Assembly: GCF_963517015.1 (NCBI RefSeq)
Contig: NZ_CAUQDV010000001.1
Span: 2,176,001-2,240,000, forward strand
DNA from: an uncultured Devosia sp.
GTDB taxonomy: Bacteria; Pseudomonadota; Alphaproteobacteria; Rhizobiales; Devosiaceae
DNA: 64,000 nucleotides
Direction of reading: 5' to 3'
Shown: one piece after another, positions 8,374 through 17,742 of the stretch
How the letters are laid out: each line of letters begins with the position of its first letter
Numbering within the stretch: position 1 is the first letter of the stretch
Position numbers and translations under genes: made by a program
The notes under the pieces: generated by a model
What the model saw: the letters and a program-made list of their open reading frames with translations, nothing else
Database searches by the model: none
Told to the model about the DNA's origin: nothing

Positions 8374-8388
8374 GTTCTAGTTATGTTC
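8374..8388 (-). promoter_or_regulatory. SOS box (LexA operator), GTTC-N7-GTTC
   Basis: The 15 bases GTTCTAGTTATGTTC match the alphaproteobacterial LexA site, a direct repeat of GTTC with a seven-base spacer. The site lies about 48 bases upstream of the lexA start, as expected for autoregulation. A nearby GAAC (8363-8366) pairs with GTTC at 8374-8377 but with another spacing. Confidence 0.85.
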
Positions 8389-8432
8389 TGCAATATCCCC
8401 GCGAAAAGAGAGACTTGGAGCCCGGGTATAAT

Positions 8433-9635
8433 TCAGAAGCCGTCAAGCGGGATTGCGTCGACCACGGTTCCGGCGGGCTGGCCGGAGTCGTGCTCCGGCT
8501 GAACGATGAGCATGTCGGCCGTGGCCAGCGAGGAGGTGTGGCCGCTGTCGGTCTGGCTGATCGGCTGCAGCTGCAGGCCATCGGGGGTCTGGATCAGATG
8601 GGCGCGCATGAAGTGGCGGCGGGCGGTATTTGGCGGTGTCGGACCGGCCAGAGGCAGGCGCCAGAGGGCAGGTTCGGGGAAGCCAAGCCATTGGCGCAGC
8701 GCCGGGCGGATGAAGACCATGGCGGTGACCATGGCCGAGACCGGGTTTCCGGGCAGGCCAAAGACCAGGGTTTTGCCACGGGTGCCGAACATCAGTGGTT
8801 TGCCCGGACGCATGTTGATGCGCCAGAAGTCGAGCGTGACGCCAAATTCGAGCAGGAGTTCCTGGACGATATCGTGGTCGCCGACGGAGGCGCCGCCGGT
8901 GGTGATAAGGATATCGGGCTCACTGGCAAAGATCTCTTCGAGCTTGCCGCGCAGGTCGTCGCGCGTGTCGCGGGCGATGCCGTGGTCGGTGACCTGTTCG
9001 GCATAGGGCTGGAGGAGCGGGCGCAGGCCGAAGCTATTGGAGGCGACAATCTGGTCGGGGCCAAGCGTTGCGCCGGGGAGAACCAGTTCATCGCCAGTGG
9101 CCAGCAGCGAGACGCGGGGGCGCCTGGCGACTTCGAGCGTTGCGGCGTTGCCGGCTGCGGCGACGGCCAGTTGCATGGGGGCGAGACGGGAGCCAGATTC
9201 GATGAGGACCTGGCCCTTCGTGAAATCATTGCCGCGGGGGCGCACGCTGTGGCCGAGCCGGGCAGGCGCGGTGAAAGAGACAAAGCCATCAGAAGCCTCG
9301 GCCTCTTCCTGCATGATCACCGTATCGGTGCCCTCGGCGAGCGGTGCGCCGGTGAAGATGCGGACGGCCTCTCCGGGGCCAACGGTGCCGGAGTAGGCCG
9401 CGCCGGCCTGGGACATGCCGACAAGCTTCAGGCGGTGACCGTCCACAATGTCTTGGGCGCGCATGGCATAGCCGTCCATGGCGCTGGCGTGGAAGGGCGG
9501 CTGGTCATGGGTGGCGGTGAGCGGGGTCAGCAACACGCGGCCGGCAGCGTCAGACAGCGCAACGGTTTCGGCTACAGGAGCCGGAACGCGCCTGAGGATT
9601 GCCGCAATGGCGTCTTCGACCGGGAGCAGGCTCAT
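8433..9635 (-). CDS. moeA: Molybdopterin molybdotransferase
   Basis: This 400-residue enzyme inserts molybdate into adenylated molybdopterin, the last step of Moco synthesis. Family signatures include PPFHASAMDGYAM near residue 50 and TTGGASVGDHD near residue 250. GLPGNPVSAMV follows in the MoeA central domain. The ATG at 9635 overlaps the moaC TGA by four bases, so the two are translationally coupled. It closes the trpC-moaC-moeA run before lexA. Confidence 0.96.
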   Translation of the reverse strand: MSLLPVEDAIAAILRRVPAPVAETVALSDAAGRVLLTPLTATHDQPPFHASAMDGYAMRAQDIVDGHRLKLVGMSQAGAAYSGTVGPGEAVRIFTGAPLAEGTDTVIMQEEAEASDGFVSFTAPARLGHSVRPRGNDFTKGQVLIESGSRLAPMQLAVAAAGNAATLEVARRPRVSLLATGDELVLPGATLGPDQIVASNSFGLRPLLQPYAEQVTDHGIARDTRDDLRGKLEEIFASEPDILITTGGASVGDHDIVQELLLEFGVTLDFWRINMRPGKPLMFGTRGKTLVFGLPGNPVSAMVTAMVFIRPALRQWLGFPEPALWRLPLAGPTPPNTARRHFMRAHLIQTPDGLQLQPISQTDSGHTSSLATADMLIVQPEHDSGQPAGTVVDAIPLDGF

Positions 9636-10108
9636 GAGCGGTTGAAGTCGCCGGACTTGCCGCCTGACTTTTCCAGCAGGCAGATGTCGGTGATGGTCAT
9701 GGCGCGGTCGAGGGCCTTGGCCATGTCGTAAAGCGTCAGTGCGGCGGTCGAGGCTGCGACGAGCGCTTCCATTTCGACGCCGGTCTGGCCGGTGGTTTCG
9801 GCCGTGGCCTCGATGCGGATCGCCGTGTCGCCATCGCCCGCAATGTCCACGCTGACCTTGGTCAGCTGGATGGGATGGCAGAGCGGGATCAGCTCGGACG
9901 TCTTTTTTGCGGCCATGATGCCGGCGATGCGGGCAACGGCGAGCGCGTCGCCCTTCTTGAGGCCGCCGGCCAGAATGACCGCGATGGTTTCAGCCTGGCC
10001 GAGGATACGCGCCTGCGCCACGGCGCGGCGACGGGTAACCGGTTTGTCACCGATGTCAACGATATGGGCCTCGCCCCGCTCGTTCAGATGGGTGAGTTTT
10101 TTGGCCAT
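9632..10108 (-). CDS. moaC: Cyclic pyranopterin monophosphate synthase
   Basis: This 158-residue enzyme forms cyclic pyranopterin monophosphate with MoaA in the first stage of molybdenum cofactor synthesis. It carries the family motifs ELIPLCHPIQLT (about residue 75) and TGVEMEALVAAS (about residue 115), and its length is standard. The start shares one base with the trpC stop, and the stop overlaps moeA. No moaA is in the window. Confidence 0.97.
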   Translation of the reverse strand: MAKKLTHLNERGEAHIVDIGDKPVTRRRAVAQARILGQAETIAVILAGGLKKGDALAVARIAGIMAAKKTSELIPLCHPIQLTKVSVDIAGDGDTAIRIEATAETTGQTGVEMEALVAASTAALTLYDMAKALDRAMTITDICLLEKSGGKSGDFNRS

Positions 10109-10920
10109 CAGCGGGCGATAGCCGGTTCGCCGAGCAGAAGGGCGCGGGTGGCGGCCTCGACATTGTCCTGGCGCATCAGCGACTCGCCGACAAGGAAGGT
10201 GCCGATATTGGCGCGCTCTTCGAGCATGCGGATATGGTCATGATTGACGATGCCGCTCTCGCTGACCAACAGGACATTGCGCGGCAGGCCGACGGCGAGG
10301 TTGACCGAAGTTTCGAGCGTGGTTTCGAAGGTGCGCAGATTGCGGTTGTTGATGCCGATGAATTCGGCGCCCAATGCCAGGGCGCGGTCGAGTTCGAGCT
10401 GGTCGTGGACTTCCACCAGCGCATCCATGCCCCATTCATGGGCGGAATCGAGCAGGTAGCGGGCCATTTCGTCGTCAACGGCGGCAAGAATGACCAGAAT
10501 GCAGTCGGCGCCCCAGGCGCGGGCTTCCGCGACCTGGTAGGTCTCGAAGAGGAAGTCCTTGCGCAGGACCGGCAACCGGGTCGCAGCGCGAGCCTCGATC
10601 AAATAGCTGGGCGAGCCCTGGAAGCTGGGACGATCTGTGAGCACGGAGAGGCAGGCGGCGCCGGCCATTTCATAGGAACGGGCGATTTCGGCCGGGTTGA
10701 AATCGGCGCGGATCAGGCCCTTGGACGGGCTGGCCTTTTTGACCTCGGCAATCAGAGCGAATTTGCCCTGGGCGCGCTTGGCCTTGATGGATTTGATGAA
10801 GCCGCGCGGGGCGGGCTGATCGTGGGCCTGGGCCACGACTTCGGCCCAGGGGCGCATGGCCTTGGCAGCGGCGATTTCCTCGCGCTTATAGGCTTCGATC
10901 TGCTTGAGGATATCGGTCAT
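10108..10920 (-). CDS. trpC: Indole-3-glycerol phosphate synthase
   Basis: This 270-residue TIM-barrel enzyme closes the indole ring of CdRP in tryptophan synthesis. Visible signatures are AEVKKASPSKGLIR near residue 60, LSVLTDRPSFQGS near residue 95, LRKDFLFETYQV near residue 120 and IGINNRNLRTFE near residue 190. It is the monofunctional form with no fused TrpF. The start overlaps the trpD stop by four bases. Confidence 0.97.
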   Translation of the reverse strand: MTDILKQIEAYKREEIAAAKAMRPWAEVVAQAHDQPAPRGFIKSIKAKRAQGKFALIAEVKKASPSKGLIRADFNPAEIARSYEMAGAACLSVLTDRPSFQGSPSYLIEARAATRLPVLRKDFLFETYQVAEARAWGADCILVILAAVDDEMARYLLDSAHEWGMDALVEVHDQLELDRALALGAEFIGINNRNLRTFETTLETSVNLAVGLPRNVLLVSESGIVNHDHIRMLEERANIGTFLVGESLMRQDNVEAATRALLLGEPAIAR

Positions 10921-11939
10921 CGGTCTCGTCCATTCGATACCGCCACGAGGCGGGCGAGCGTGTCTTTGGCCTTGCCGGCATCGACCGTGGCGCGGGCCAT
11001 GGCGATGCCGTCTTCAATGGTGGTGACCTTGTCGGCCACGAGCAGGGCTGCGCCAGCGTTGAGCAGCACGGTGTCACGATAGGCGCCGGGGGCGCCATCG
11101 AACAATGCGACTATGGCCGCAGCGTTATCAGCCGGTTCACCGCCAAGCAGATCTCTGGGATCGGTCAGCTTGAGGCCAACCTGTTCGGGATGGAGTTCAA
11201 AGCTGCGCAGGTCGCCCTTGGCGATCTGGGCGACGAAGTTGGGCCCCGAGGTGGAGAGTTCGTCGAGGCCTTCGCTGGAGTGAACGACCCAGGCCTTGAT
11301 GGCGCGATTGGCCAAGAGCGCGGCAGCGACCGGTTCGACCCATTGCTGGGAATAGACGCCGAGCAGGTAGCGGCGCACGCCGGCCGGATTGGACTGGGGG
11401 CCGAGCAGATTGAACAGGGTGCGGACGCCCAGTTCGGCGCGGGCCGGTCCGACATGGCGCATGGCGGGGTGATGGCTGGGCGCAAACATGAAGCCGATAT
11501 TGGCGCCGGCAATGGTCGCGGCGATCTCGTCGGGCGTCAGGTCAAGCTTGACGCCCAGGGCTTCGAGCGCCTGGGAGGAGCCGGAGCGCGAGGAGAGGGC
11601 CTTGTTGCCGTGCTTGGCCACCGGCACGCCGGCTGCGGCGACGACAATGGCCGTGGCTGTGGAAATGTTGAGGCTGCCGACGCCGTCGCCGCCGGTGCCG
11701 ACGATGTCCACGGCGTCTTCGGGAGCGGTGACGGGCACCATCTTCTCGCGCAGGATGGAGACGGCAGCGGCGATTTCGCCGACGCTCTCGCCCTTGACGC
11801 GCATGCCCATGAGGAAGGCGCCGATCTGACTCTGCGTTGCTTCGCCGGCCATGATGATGCGCATGACGGAGCGCATTTCCTCGCCGGTCAGGTCACGGCC
11901 GTCGGCGATCTTGTTGAGGGCTGACTTGATATCCATCAC
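10917..11939 (-). CDS. trpD: Anthranilate phosphoribosyltransferase
   Basis: This 340-residue enzyme joins anthranilate to PRPP. The PRPP-binding glycine loop is DIVGTGGDGVGS near residue 80, followed by NISTATAIV and KHGNKALSSRSGS near residue 110. Length and order match the monofunctional TrpD class. Both ends overlap neighbours by four bases (trpG upstream, trpC downstream), so the trpG-D-C-moaC-moeA run is tightly coupled. Confidence 0.97.
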   Translation of the reverse strand: MMDIKSALNKIADGRDLTGEEMRSVMRIIMAGEATQSQIGAFLMGMRVKGESVGEIAAAVSILREKMVPVTAPEDAVDIVGTGGDGVGSLNISTATAIVVAAAGVPVAKHGNKALSSRSGSSQALEALGVKLDLTPDEIAATIAGANIGFMFAPSHHPAMRHVGPARAELGVRTLFNLLGPQSNPAGVRRYLLGVYSQQWVEPVAAALLANRAIKAWVVHSSEGLDELSTSGPNFVAQIAKGDLRSFELHPEQVGLKLTDPRDLLGGEPADNAAAIVALFDGAPGAYRDTVLLNAGAALLVADKVTTIEDGIAMARATVDAGKAKDTLARLVAVSNGRDR

Positions 11940-12535
11940 GCGGCCTTCCGTGCGTTGAAGTCGCGGGCGATGTTAAGAAAGTTCTGCAACAGGGCATGGC
12001 CGTTTTCGCTGGCGATGCTCTCGGGGTGGAATTGCACGCCGTGCAGCGGCAGGGTCTTGTGCTGCATGCCCATGATCAGGCCATCATCGGTGGAGGCCGT
12101 GATCTCCAGCACGTCGGGGAGAGTATCTTCCTTGACGATCAGCGAATGGTAGCGTGTCGCCTCGAACTGGTTGTTGAGGCCGCGGAACAGGCCCTTGCCG
12201 GTGTGGTTGATGCGGCTGGTCTTGCCGTGGACGAGATGCGGCGCGCGGATGATGTCGCCGCCCATGGCCTGGCCAATGGCCTGATGGCCGAGGCAGACGC
12301 CCAGGATCGGCGTGGTCGAGGCGAAGCGCTCGATCAGGCCGAGGCAGATACCAGCTTCGTTGGGCGTGGCCGGCCCGGGCGAGAGCAGCACGGCGTCGGG
12401 TGCCATTTCGGCCACTTCGTCGAGGGTGATCTTGTCGTTGCGCATGACGGTGAGGTCAGCGCCGAGCTCGCCCAGGAAGTGGACGAGGTTGTAGGTAAAG
12501 CTGTCGTAATTGTCGATGACGAGCGTGCGGGTCAT
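11936..12535 (-). CDS. trpG: Anthranilate synthase glutamine amidotransferase subunit
   Basis: This 199-residue class I amidotransferase supplies ammonia to TrpE. The N-terminus MTRTLVIDNYDSFTYNLVH is typical. The nucleophile is the cysteine in GVCLGHQAIG, and the His/Glu pair is in GVQFHPESI. The ATG at 12535 is used because the frame extension to 12592 runs into the palindromic intergenic repeat. It is separate from trpE, unlike the fused trpE(G) of many Rhizobium species. Confidence 0.96.
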   Translation of the reverse strand: MTRTLVIDNYDSFTYNLVHFLGELGADLTVMRNDKITLDEVAEMAPDAVLLSPGPATPNEAGICLGLIERFASTTPILGVCLGHQAIGQAMGGDIIRAPHLVHGKTSRINHTGKGLFRGLNNQFEATRYHSLIVKEDTLPDVLEITASTDDGLIMGMQHKTLPLHGVQFHPESIASENGHALLQNFLNIARDFNARKAA

Positions 12536-12556
12536 GTCTGGCTCCAGCGCTTCTGC

Positions 12557-12612
12557 TTTGTCGCATTTCCGAACCGGAAAACCGGTATCCACTTTTCCTG
12601 GAAATGCTCTGC
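12557..12612. repeat. Palindromic intergenic repeat of the type common in Hyphomicrobiales
   Basis: GCATTTCC (12563-12570) and GGAAATGC (12600-12607) form a perfect 8-bp inverted repeat around an inner segment with two CCGG motifs. I recall elements of this form, with these arms and an inner AACCGG...CCACTTTTCCTGG, scattered in many rhizobial intergenic regions. It sits in the 143-base gap between trpE and trpG. No other copy was noticed in this window. Confidence 0.7.
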
Positions 12613-12678
12613 TTGGGGTAACGGGTTCGAAAAATCAGAACCGGCTCCGCCATCGATGTTGGTTGTTTGTCTGCGCCG

Positions 12679-14187
12679 TCATTGCCCGATCCTCGCCTCG
12701 CCGGCATAGCGTAGCGCTTCCTCGGCGGCGCTGAAAAGGGCACGGGCCTTGTTTTCGCATTCCATCTGCTCGAGTTCGGGCTTTGAGTCGGCGACGATGC
12801 CGGCACCGGCCTGGGCATAGAGCTTGCCGTTCTTCACGATGGCGGTGCGCAGGACGATGCAGGTGTCCATGGTGCCATCGGCGCCGAAATAGCCGACGCA
12901 GCCGCCGTAGATGCCGCGGCGCGACTTTTCCAGCTCGTCGATGATCTCCATGGCGCGCACTTTGGGGGCGCCGGAGACAGTGCCGGCCGGGAAGCCGGCC
13001 GAGAGGGCGTCGACGAAATCATACTTTGGGTCGAGCACACCGACCACATTGGAGACGATGTGCATGACGTGGGAATAGCGCTCGAGGAAGAACTTGTCGG
13101 TGACCTTGACGGTGCCGGTCCTGGCGACGCGGCCGACATCGTTGCGGCCGAGATCGAGCAGCATCAGGTGTTCGGCCAGTTCCTTGGGGTCGGACAGCAG
13201 TTCCTCGGCCAGTTCCTGATCGCGGGTGGGCGTGGCGCCGCGCTTGCGGGTGCCGGCGATGGGGCGAATGGTGACTTCGCCATCCTGCACGCGGACAAGG
13301 ATTTCCGGGGAGGATCCGGCGACGGCAAAGTCACCGAAATCGAGGAAATACATGTAAGGCGACGGATTGGTGCGGCGCAGGGCGCGGTAGAGCGCGGTCG
13401 GGGGCAGGGTGAAATCGGCTTCGAAACGCTGGCTGAGCACGACCTGGAAGATGTCGCCGGCGGTGATGTAATCCTTGGCGCGGGCAACCATGGCGAAATA
13501 GTCGTCGCGGGAGGTGTTGCTCTGGATGGCGATGGAGGGCAGATCGGCCGGGGGCGGGGTGATCGGCATGGCCTGGCTGAGGCGCTGCACGGCGTCGTCG
13601 ATGCGGGCCTCGGCGGCTTCACAGGCCTGGCGGGCAGTGACGCCGGTCCGCACATAGACGGGCGCGGTGAGATAGAGCTCGTCCTTGAGCGTGTCGAAGA
13701 TGGCCAGCAGGGATGGGCGCATCAAGACGGCTTCGGGTGTCTGCAGGTGGTCCGGATTGCTGTCGGGCAGCACTTCCATGTAGCGGACCATTTCATAGCC
13801 GAGATAGCCATAGACACCGGCCGACTGCGGCGGCAGGCCGGCTGGGACCTCGATCATGCTGTCGGCGACGAGCTGGCGCAGGGCGTCGAGCGGCTGGTCG
13901 GGCAGGGGCTCGAAGGCGGTCTCGTCCAGCTGGGCAGACCGGTTGATCGAGGCCTTGCCGGCTTCGACCTTGAGGATCACGTCGGGCTGGGTGCCGATGA
14001 TGGAATAGCGACCACGGATGGTCCCGTCCTGCACCGATTCGAGCAGGTAGGTATTCTTGCGGCCCGCCGCGAGCTTGAGATAGGTGCCGATCGGCGTTTC
14101 GAGGTCGGCCACGATGCGGCGCCAGACGATCCCGGACTTTCCAGCGTCATATTGCTCGGCAAAGCGCGGAAAGAAGTCGTCGCCCAT
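12679..14187 (-). CDS. trpE: Anthranilate synthase component I
   Basis: This 502-residue enzyme converts chorismate and ammonia to anthranilate. The LLES segment near residue 50 is the tryptophan feedback site in this family. The catalytic domain shows PIAGTRKRGATPT, LDLGRNDVGRVA, SAGFPAGTVSGAPK and GIYGGCVGYF. It is followed by a 143-base gap with a palindromic repeat before trpG, so expression of trpE and trpG may differ. The ppiD stop lies only 38 bases upstream, and no leader peptide was recognised. Confidence 0.97.
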   Translation of the reverse strand: MGDDFFPRFAEQYDAGKSGIVWRRIVADLETPIGTYLKLAAGRKNTYLLESVQDGTIRGRYSIIGTQPDVILKVEAGKASINRSAQLDETAFEPLPDQPLDALRQLVADSMIEVPAGLPPQSAGVYGYLGYEMVRYMEVLPDSNPDHLQTPEAVLMRPSLLAIFDTLKDELYLTAPVYVRTGVTARQACEAAEARIDDAVQRLSQAMPITPPPADLPSIAIQSNTSRDDYFAMVARAKDYITAGDIFQVVLSQRFEADFTLPPTALYRALRRTNPSPYMYFLDFGDFAVAGSSPEILVRVQDGEVTIRPIAGTRKRGATPTRDQELAEELLSDPKELAEHLMLLDLGRNDVGRVARTGTVKVTDKFFLERYSHVMHIVSNVVGVLDPKYDFVDALSAGFPAGTVSGAPKVRAMEIIDELEKSRRGIYGGCVGYFGADGTMDTCIVLRTAIVKNGKLYAQAGAGIVADSKPELEQMECENKARALFSAAEEALRYAGEARIGQ

Positions 14188-14225
14188 CGTGGAAATGTCC
14201 GTGTTCGGGGTTGGTCCGGCGTCGC

Positions 14226-16103
14226 CTACTGGACGACGCCGTTGTTGAGAGCCAGCACCTGGTCGAGTGCCTGCTGGTTGACGCGAAGGCCGGCATCATC
14301 GCGCACGGCGGTGATGAAGTCGCCATAGAGGCCGACGCGGGCTTCGTTTTCGAGGCTGTCATTCGCCGCCTGTGCAAGCGGGCCCTCGGCCTGGGTCAGG
14401 TCGGTGACGGCAAAGACCACGAATTCACCGGTCTGGCTGACGGCAGAGCCGTGGTGTTCGGCCGGGCCGGCAAAGGCGGCCGAGGCAACGGCAGCGTCGA
14501 TCGTGCCGTCTTCCGAGCCGAAGCGGGTGAAGGGCGAGGAGATCTGCGGGAAGACGTTGAGCGAGGCGGCGACGTCGACGATGGATTCGCCGGCGTCCAT
14601 GCGCGAGACGGCTTCTGCCTGTGCGGCCATGATGGCGTTGTTTGTGCGCTCTTCGGTCATGGCCGTGGTCAGCGTGTCGCGGACTTCGTCCAGCGTCTGG
14701 TCACGGGCCGGCTCGATGGCATTGAGGTCGAACCAGAGATTGCCATTGCCGGCGAGCTGGATCGATGGGGTCAGCGCGCCTTCGGTGGCCTTGAAGATGG
14801 CCTGGGCAATGCGGGGCTGGTCGTCCGTGGACAAGTCCGGGATGACGGTGAGCTGCTGGCCACCGCTGGTGACATTGGCTTCATAGAGGTCGAGATTGAA
14901 GCGGGAGGCGATTTCGGTCAGCGGGCGGAAGGCCGCGCGCAGTTCCTCGATCTGGTCCTGGACTTCGGCCAGCTCGGTGCGGGCTTCGGCCATGGCGAGG
15001 TTTTCGGAAATCTGGTCGCGGGCCTCTTCGAGAGTCGGCGTGCCGCCGCCTTCGATGGCCGAGACATGGACGGCGCGCTTGCCGCCAATGCCGTCGATGA
15101 TGGTGAAAGCGCCCTGGTCGAGGCCGAAGGCCGCGGTGGCAAGGCTGCGATCGGTGATGCCGGACTGGGGCAGCGTGCCCAGATCTGTCGGCGTCAGGCC
15201 GGCATCGGCAACAAGGGTTTCAAATGTTGTACCGGCGGTCTGACCTGCCTCGAAGGCGGTGACCTGTTCGGCGTTCAGCGGCACCTGCTGGATGGTGCGG
15301 CGCTCGGTTTCGCCCAGGCTGCCCTTGGTGCGCTCATATTCGGCTGCAATGGCGTCGTCGCTGATGGTCTTGGTCGCGGCGAGATCGGCGGTCGAGAGAC
15401 GCAGCATCTGCACGGTACGGGTCTCGACGGTGCGGTATTCTGCCTGGTGCTCGGCAAGATAGGCTGCGAGCTCTTCCTCGGTCGGGGCGGCCGGGGTCTC
15501 GATACTGGTCTCGTTGAGCGTGAAATATTCCACGGTGCGCTGATCTGCCGAGTAGCGATTGATCAGGTTGGATGCGGTCGCGGGCAGCTGGCTGTCGCCG
15601 AAGAGGCTGAGGATCAGCTGCTGGCGCTTGGCGGCATCGCCCTGCATCTGGAAATATTCGGCTTCGGTCAGGCCGCTCATCTGCAACGTCTGGCTGAAGC
15701 TGGATGCGTCGAAAGTGCCAAGGGCGTTCTGGAAGGACGGGTCCTCGCGCAGCATTTGCGCCAGCTTGTCCTCGGACACGCCAAGGCCGAAATTGTCGGC
15801 AACCTGGTCGAGCGCGGCATCCTGGGCCAGCGACAGCAGGACCTGGCCCTGGATCTGCTGGGCGATCGGATCGGTCGGCAGTGGTACGGTGCCGATCTGG
15901 CGCGATACTTCGTTCAGCTGGCCCTGATAGGCGCGCAGGAATTCGCGAGAATTGATTTCCTTGTTGCCCACGCGCGCAACGGTATTGCTGCCCAGATCGG
16001 TAATGACATTGTTGATGCCAAATCCGGCGATACCCACGAGCAGGAAGCCGCCCATGATCTTGCCGGGCCAAGATTTTGCAAACAAACGCAAACTATCGAG
16101 CAT
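14226..16103 (-). CDS. ppiD: PpiD/SurA-type periplasmic peptidyl-prolyl isomerase
   Basis: This 625-residue protein has the PpiD plan. A short cytoplasmic start MLDSLRLFAKSWPGK is followed by one membrane anchor (about 17-38). After it come a SurA-N-like helical domain (about 45-190) and a degenerate parvulin region (about 240-370). PpiD proteins help outer-membrane and periplasmic proteins fold after leaving SecYEG. The usual parvulin signature is poorly kept here, so isomerase activity is doubtful while the chaperone role is likely. The start at 16103 is chosen because the extension to 16235 lacks family character. It leads the trp operon and is divergent from tpiA. Confidence 0.9.
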   Translation of the reverse strand: MLDSLRLFAKSWPGKIMGGFLLVGIAGFGINNVITDLGSNTVARVGNKEINSREFLRAYQGQLNEVSRQIGTVPLPTDPIAQQIQGQVLLSLAQDAALDQVADNFGLGVSEDKLAQMLREDPSFQNALGTFDASSFSQTLQMSGLTEAEYFQMQGDAAKRQQLILSLFGDSQLPATASNLINRYSADQRTVEYFTLNETSIETPAAPTEEELAAYLAEHQAEYRTVETRTVQMLRLSTADLAATKTISDDAIAAEYERTKGSLGETERRTIQQVPLNAEQVTAFEAGQTAGTTFETLVADAGLTPTDLGTLPQSGITDRSLATAAFGLDQGAFTIIDGIGGKRAVHVSAIEGGGTPTLEEARDQISENLAMAEARTELAEVQDQIEELRAAFRPLTEIASRFNLDLYEANVTSGGQQLTVIPDLSTDDQPRIAQAIFKATEGALTPSIQLAGNGNLWFDLNAIEPARDQTLDEVRDTLTTAMTEERTNNAIMAAQAEAVSRMDAGESIVDVAASLNVFPQISSPFTRFGSEDGTIDAAVASAAFAGPAEHHGSAVSQTGEFVVFAVTDLTQAEGPLAQAANDSLENEARVGLYGDFITAVRDDAGLRVNQQALDQVLALNNGVVQ

Positions 16104-16228
16104 CTTAGACGTTCCACTTGGGCAACACGAGGCTTTACCGCAGGTGCGGGAGAGCACTAGTAATCGATTTTGACAGCCGGGGTTAGGGCAAAGCCGCCCA
16201 CGGTGCAAGAGGCATGCAGGAGCAAAGA

Positions 16229-16984
16229 GTGACAACGACCATTACGCCGCTGATCGCAGGGAACTGGAAAATGAACGGTCTGCGGGGCTCGCTGGACGAG
16301 CTGACCCAGCTTGCAGGCATGCTCACCACCGGTGAGGCACCGCGCGCCGTCGTCGTCATTTGCCCGCCCGCAACGATTCTCCACATGGTCGCCTCCAATG
16401 GCGCGACCAGCGGCATTCTGGTCGGCGGCCAGGATTGCCACGCCGCTTCGTCGGGCGCGCATACCGGCGATATTTCGGCCTCGATGCTGGCGGACGCCGG
16501 CGCGCAATATGTCATCGTCGGCCATTCCGAACGCCGCGCCAACCACGCCGAAACCGACGACCAGGTTCGCGCCAAGGCGGAAGCCGCGATCGGTTCCGGC
16601 CTCAAGCCGATCATCTGCGTCGGCGAAACCGAAGCCGAGCGCGATGCCGGCACGGCCGAATCCGTGGTTGCCACCCAGCTCGCCGCATCCATTCCCGATG
16701 CTGCCGAACAACATGAGGTGATCGTGGCCTATGAGCCGATCTGGGCGATTGGTACGGGCCGTACCCCGAGCAATGACGACATTGCCCAGATGCACAATTC
16801 CATCCGCCGCCAGCTGGTGGATCGCTTCGGCGACAAGGGCACGACCATGCGCATTCTCTATGGTGGTTCGCTGAAGCCGCAGAATGCGCGCGAGATTCTT
16901 GCCGTGGAAAACGTCAATGGCGGCCTCGTCGGTGGCGCCAGCCTCTTGGCAAAGGATTTCTACACCATTATCTCCGCGGTGTAA
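16229..16984 (+). CDS. tpiA: Triosephosphate isomerase
   Basis: This 251-residue glycolytic enzyme interconverts dihydroxyacetone phosphate and glyceraldehyde-3-phosphate. Catalytic residues are Lys14 in GNWKMNG, His99 in VIVGHSERR and Glu169 in AYEPIWAIGTG. The phosphate-gripper loop is ILYGGSLKP. A GTG at 16229 with AGGAG six bases upstream is preferred; the in-frame ATG at 16214 would add five residues. It is divergent from ppiD across about 125 bases. Confidence 0.97.
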   Translation: MTTTITPLIAGNWKMNGLRGSLDELTQLAGMLTTGEAPRAVVVICPPATILHMVASNGATSGILVGGQDCHAASSGAHTGDISASMLADAGAQYVIVGHSERRANHAETDDQVRAKAEAAIGSGLKPIICVGETEAERDAGTAESVVATQLAASIPDAAEQHEVIVAYEPIWAIGTGRTPSNDDIAQMHNSIRRQLVDRFGDKGTTMRILYGGSLKPQNAREILAVENVNGGLVGGASLLAKDFYTIISAV

Positions 16985-17095
16985 TTGAGGCCAATGCGCC
17001 AGGGACTGCCCGGAAAATCCGGGCGGCCTCTGGCAATTGGCTTGCGAGGCGTGTAAGACGCGCCATCTTTTAATAGACCAATAGACTGAGACAGA

Positions 17096-17632
17096 ATGGC
17101 AAACGTCCTGATTGTGGCCTATCTGCTGATCGTCCTGGCGCTGATTGCGGTGATCCTGCTGCAGCGTTCCGAGGGCGGCGCACTGGGTATTGGCGGTGGC
17201 GGCGGCGGTGGTGGTTTCATGACCGCACGCGGCTCGGCGAACCTGCTGACGCGGACGACGGCCATTCTGGCGACGCTGTTTTTTGCAACGGCGATCGGCC
17301 TGACCATCATGTCCGAACTCGATCGCGGCTCCTCGGGCATTCTTGACCGTGCGGCTGCCGGCCAGGACGGCGCGGCACCGACCAGCGTGCTCGATGCCCT
17401 CAACCAGCTTGGTGGCGGCGCGACGACTTCGGACCTGCCGGTTCCGGCTTCCGATCCGGTCGCTCCGGAAGGCGCCGATCCCGTGACGCAGGACGTGGTG
17501 CCCGCTCCGGCCGCAGAAACGGCGCCGGCTGCCGAGGCTGCGCCTGCAGCAGAACCGACTTCCCCGGAAGCCAGTGGCGACCTGCCGGTGCCTGAAGCAC
17601 CCGCTACGACGCCCGCTCCGGCGAGCAACTAA
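17096..17632 (+). CDS. secG: Preprotein translocase subunit SecG
   Basis: This 178-residue inner-membrane protein aids SecYEG-mediated export. Two membrane segments (about 3-22 and 52-72) flank a glycine-rich loop and the SecG-like ILLQRSEGGALG segment. The C-terminal 100 residues are rich in Ala, Pro and Glu, an extension seen in many alphaproteobacterial SecG proteins. The gene lies between tpiA and pyrG, the common order in this group, and is followed by a terminator. Confidence 0.93.
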   Translation: MANVLIVAYLLIVLALIAVILLQRSEGGALGIGGGGGGGGFMTARGSANLLTRTTAILATLFFATAIGLTIMSELDRGSSGILDRAAAGQDGAAPTSVLDALNQLGGGATTSDLPVPASDPVAPEGADPVTQDVVPAPAAETAPAAEAAPAAEPTSPEASGDLPVPEAPATTPAPASN

Positions 17633-17650
17633 GCGCCGAAAGGCGAATTA

Positions 17651-17684
17651 AAGAGGGGGATGGCAACATCCCCTTCTTCTTTTG
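17651..17684 (+). terminator. Intrinsic terminator after secG
   Basis: AAGAGGGGGAT (17651-17661) and ATCCCCTTCTT (17668-17678) form a hairpin around GGCAAC with one imperfect pair, followed by CTTTTG. It lies 18 bases after the secG stop and separates it from pyrG. Confidence 0.75.
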
Positions 17685-17742
17685 TGCAGAGTTCTGTCCG
17701 GGCTCTGCGAATCGACGTTGATGTGAACTAAGGTGAACGCCC

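Noticed and set aside
14211..16160. Plus-strand open frame of about 650 codons over ppiD
   Set aside because: Antisense shadow of ppiD; composition dominated by Gly and Ala with no motif.
16985..17095. Possible riboswitch or leader before secG
   Set aside because: Only short imperfect pairings are visible and nothing matches a known class.
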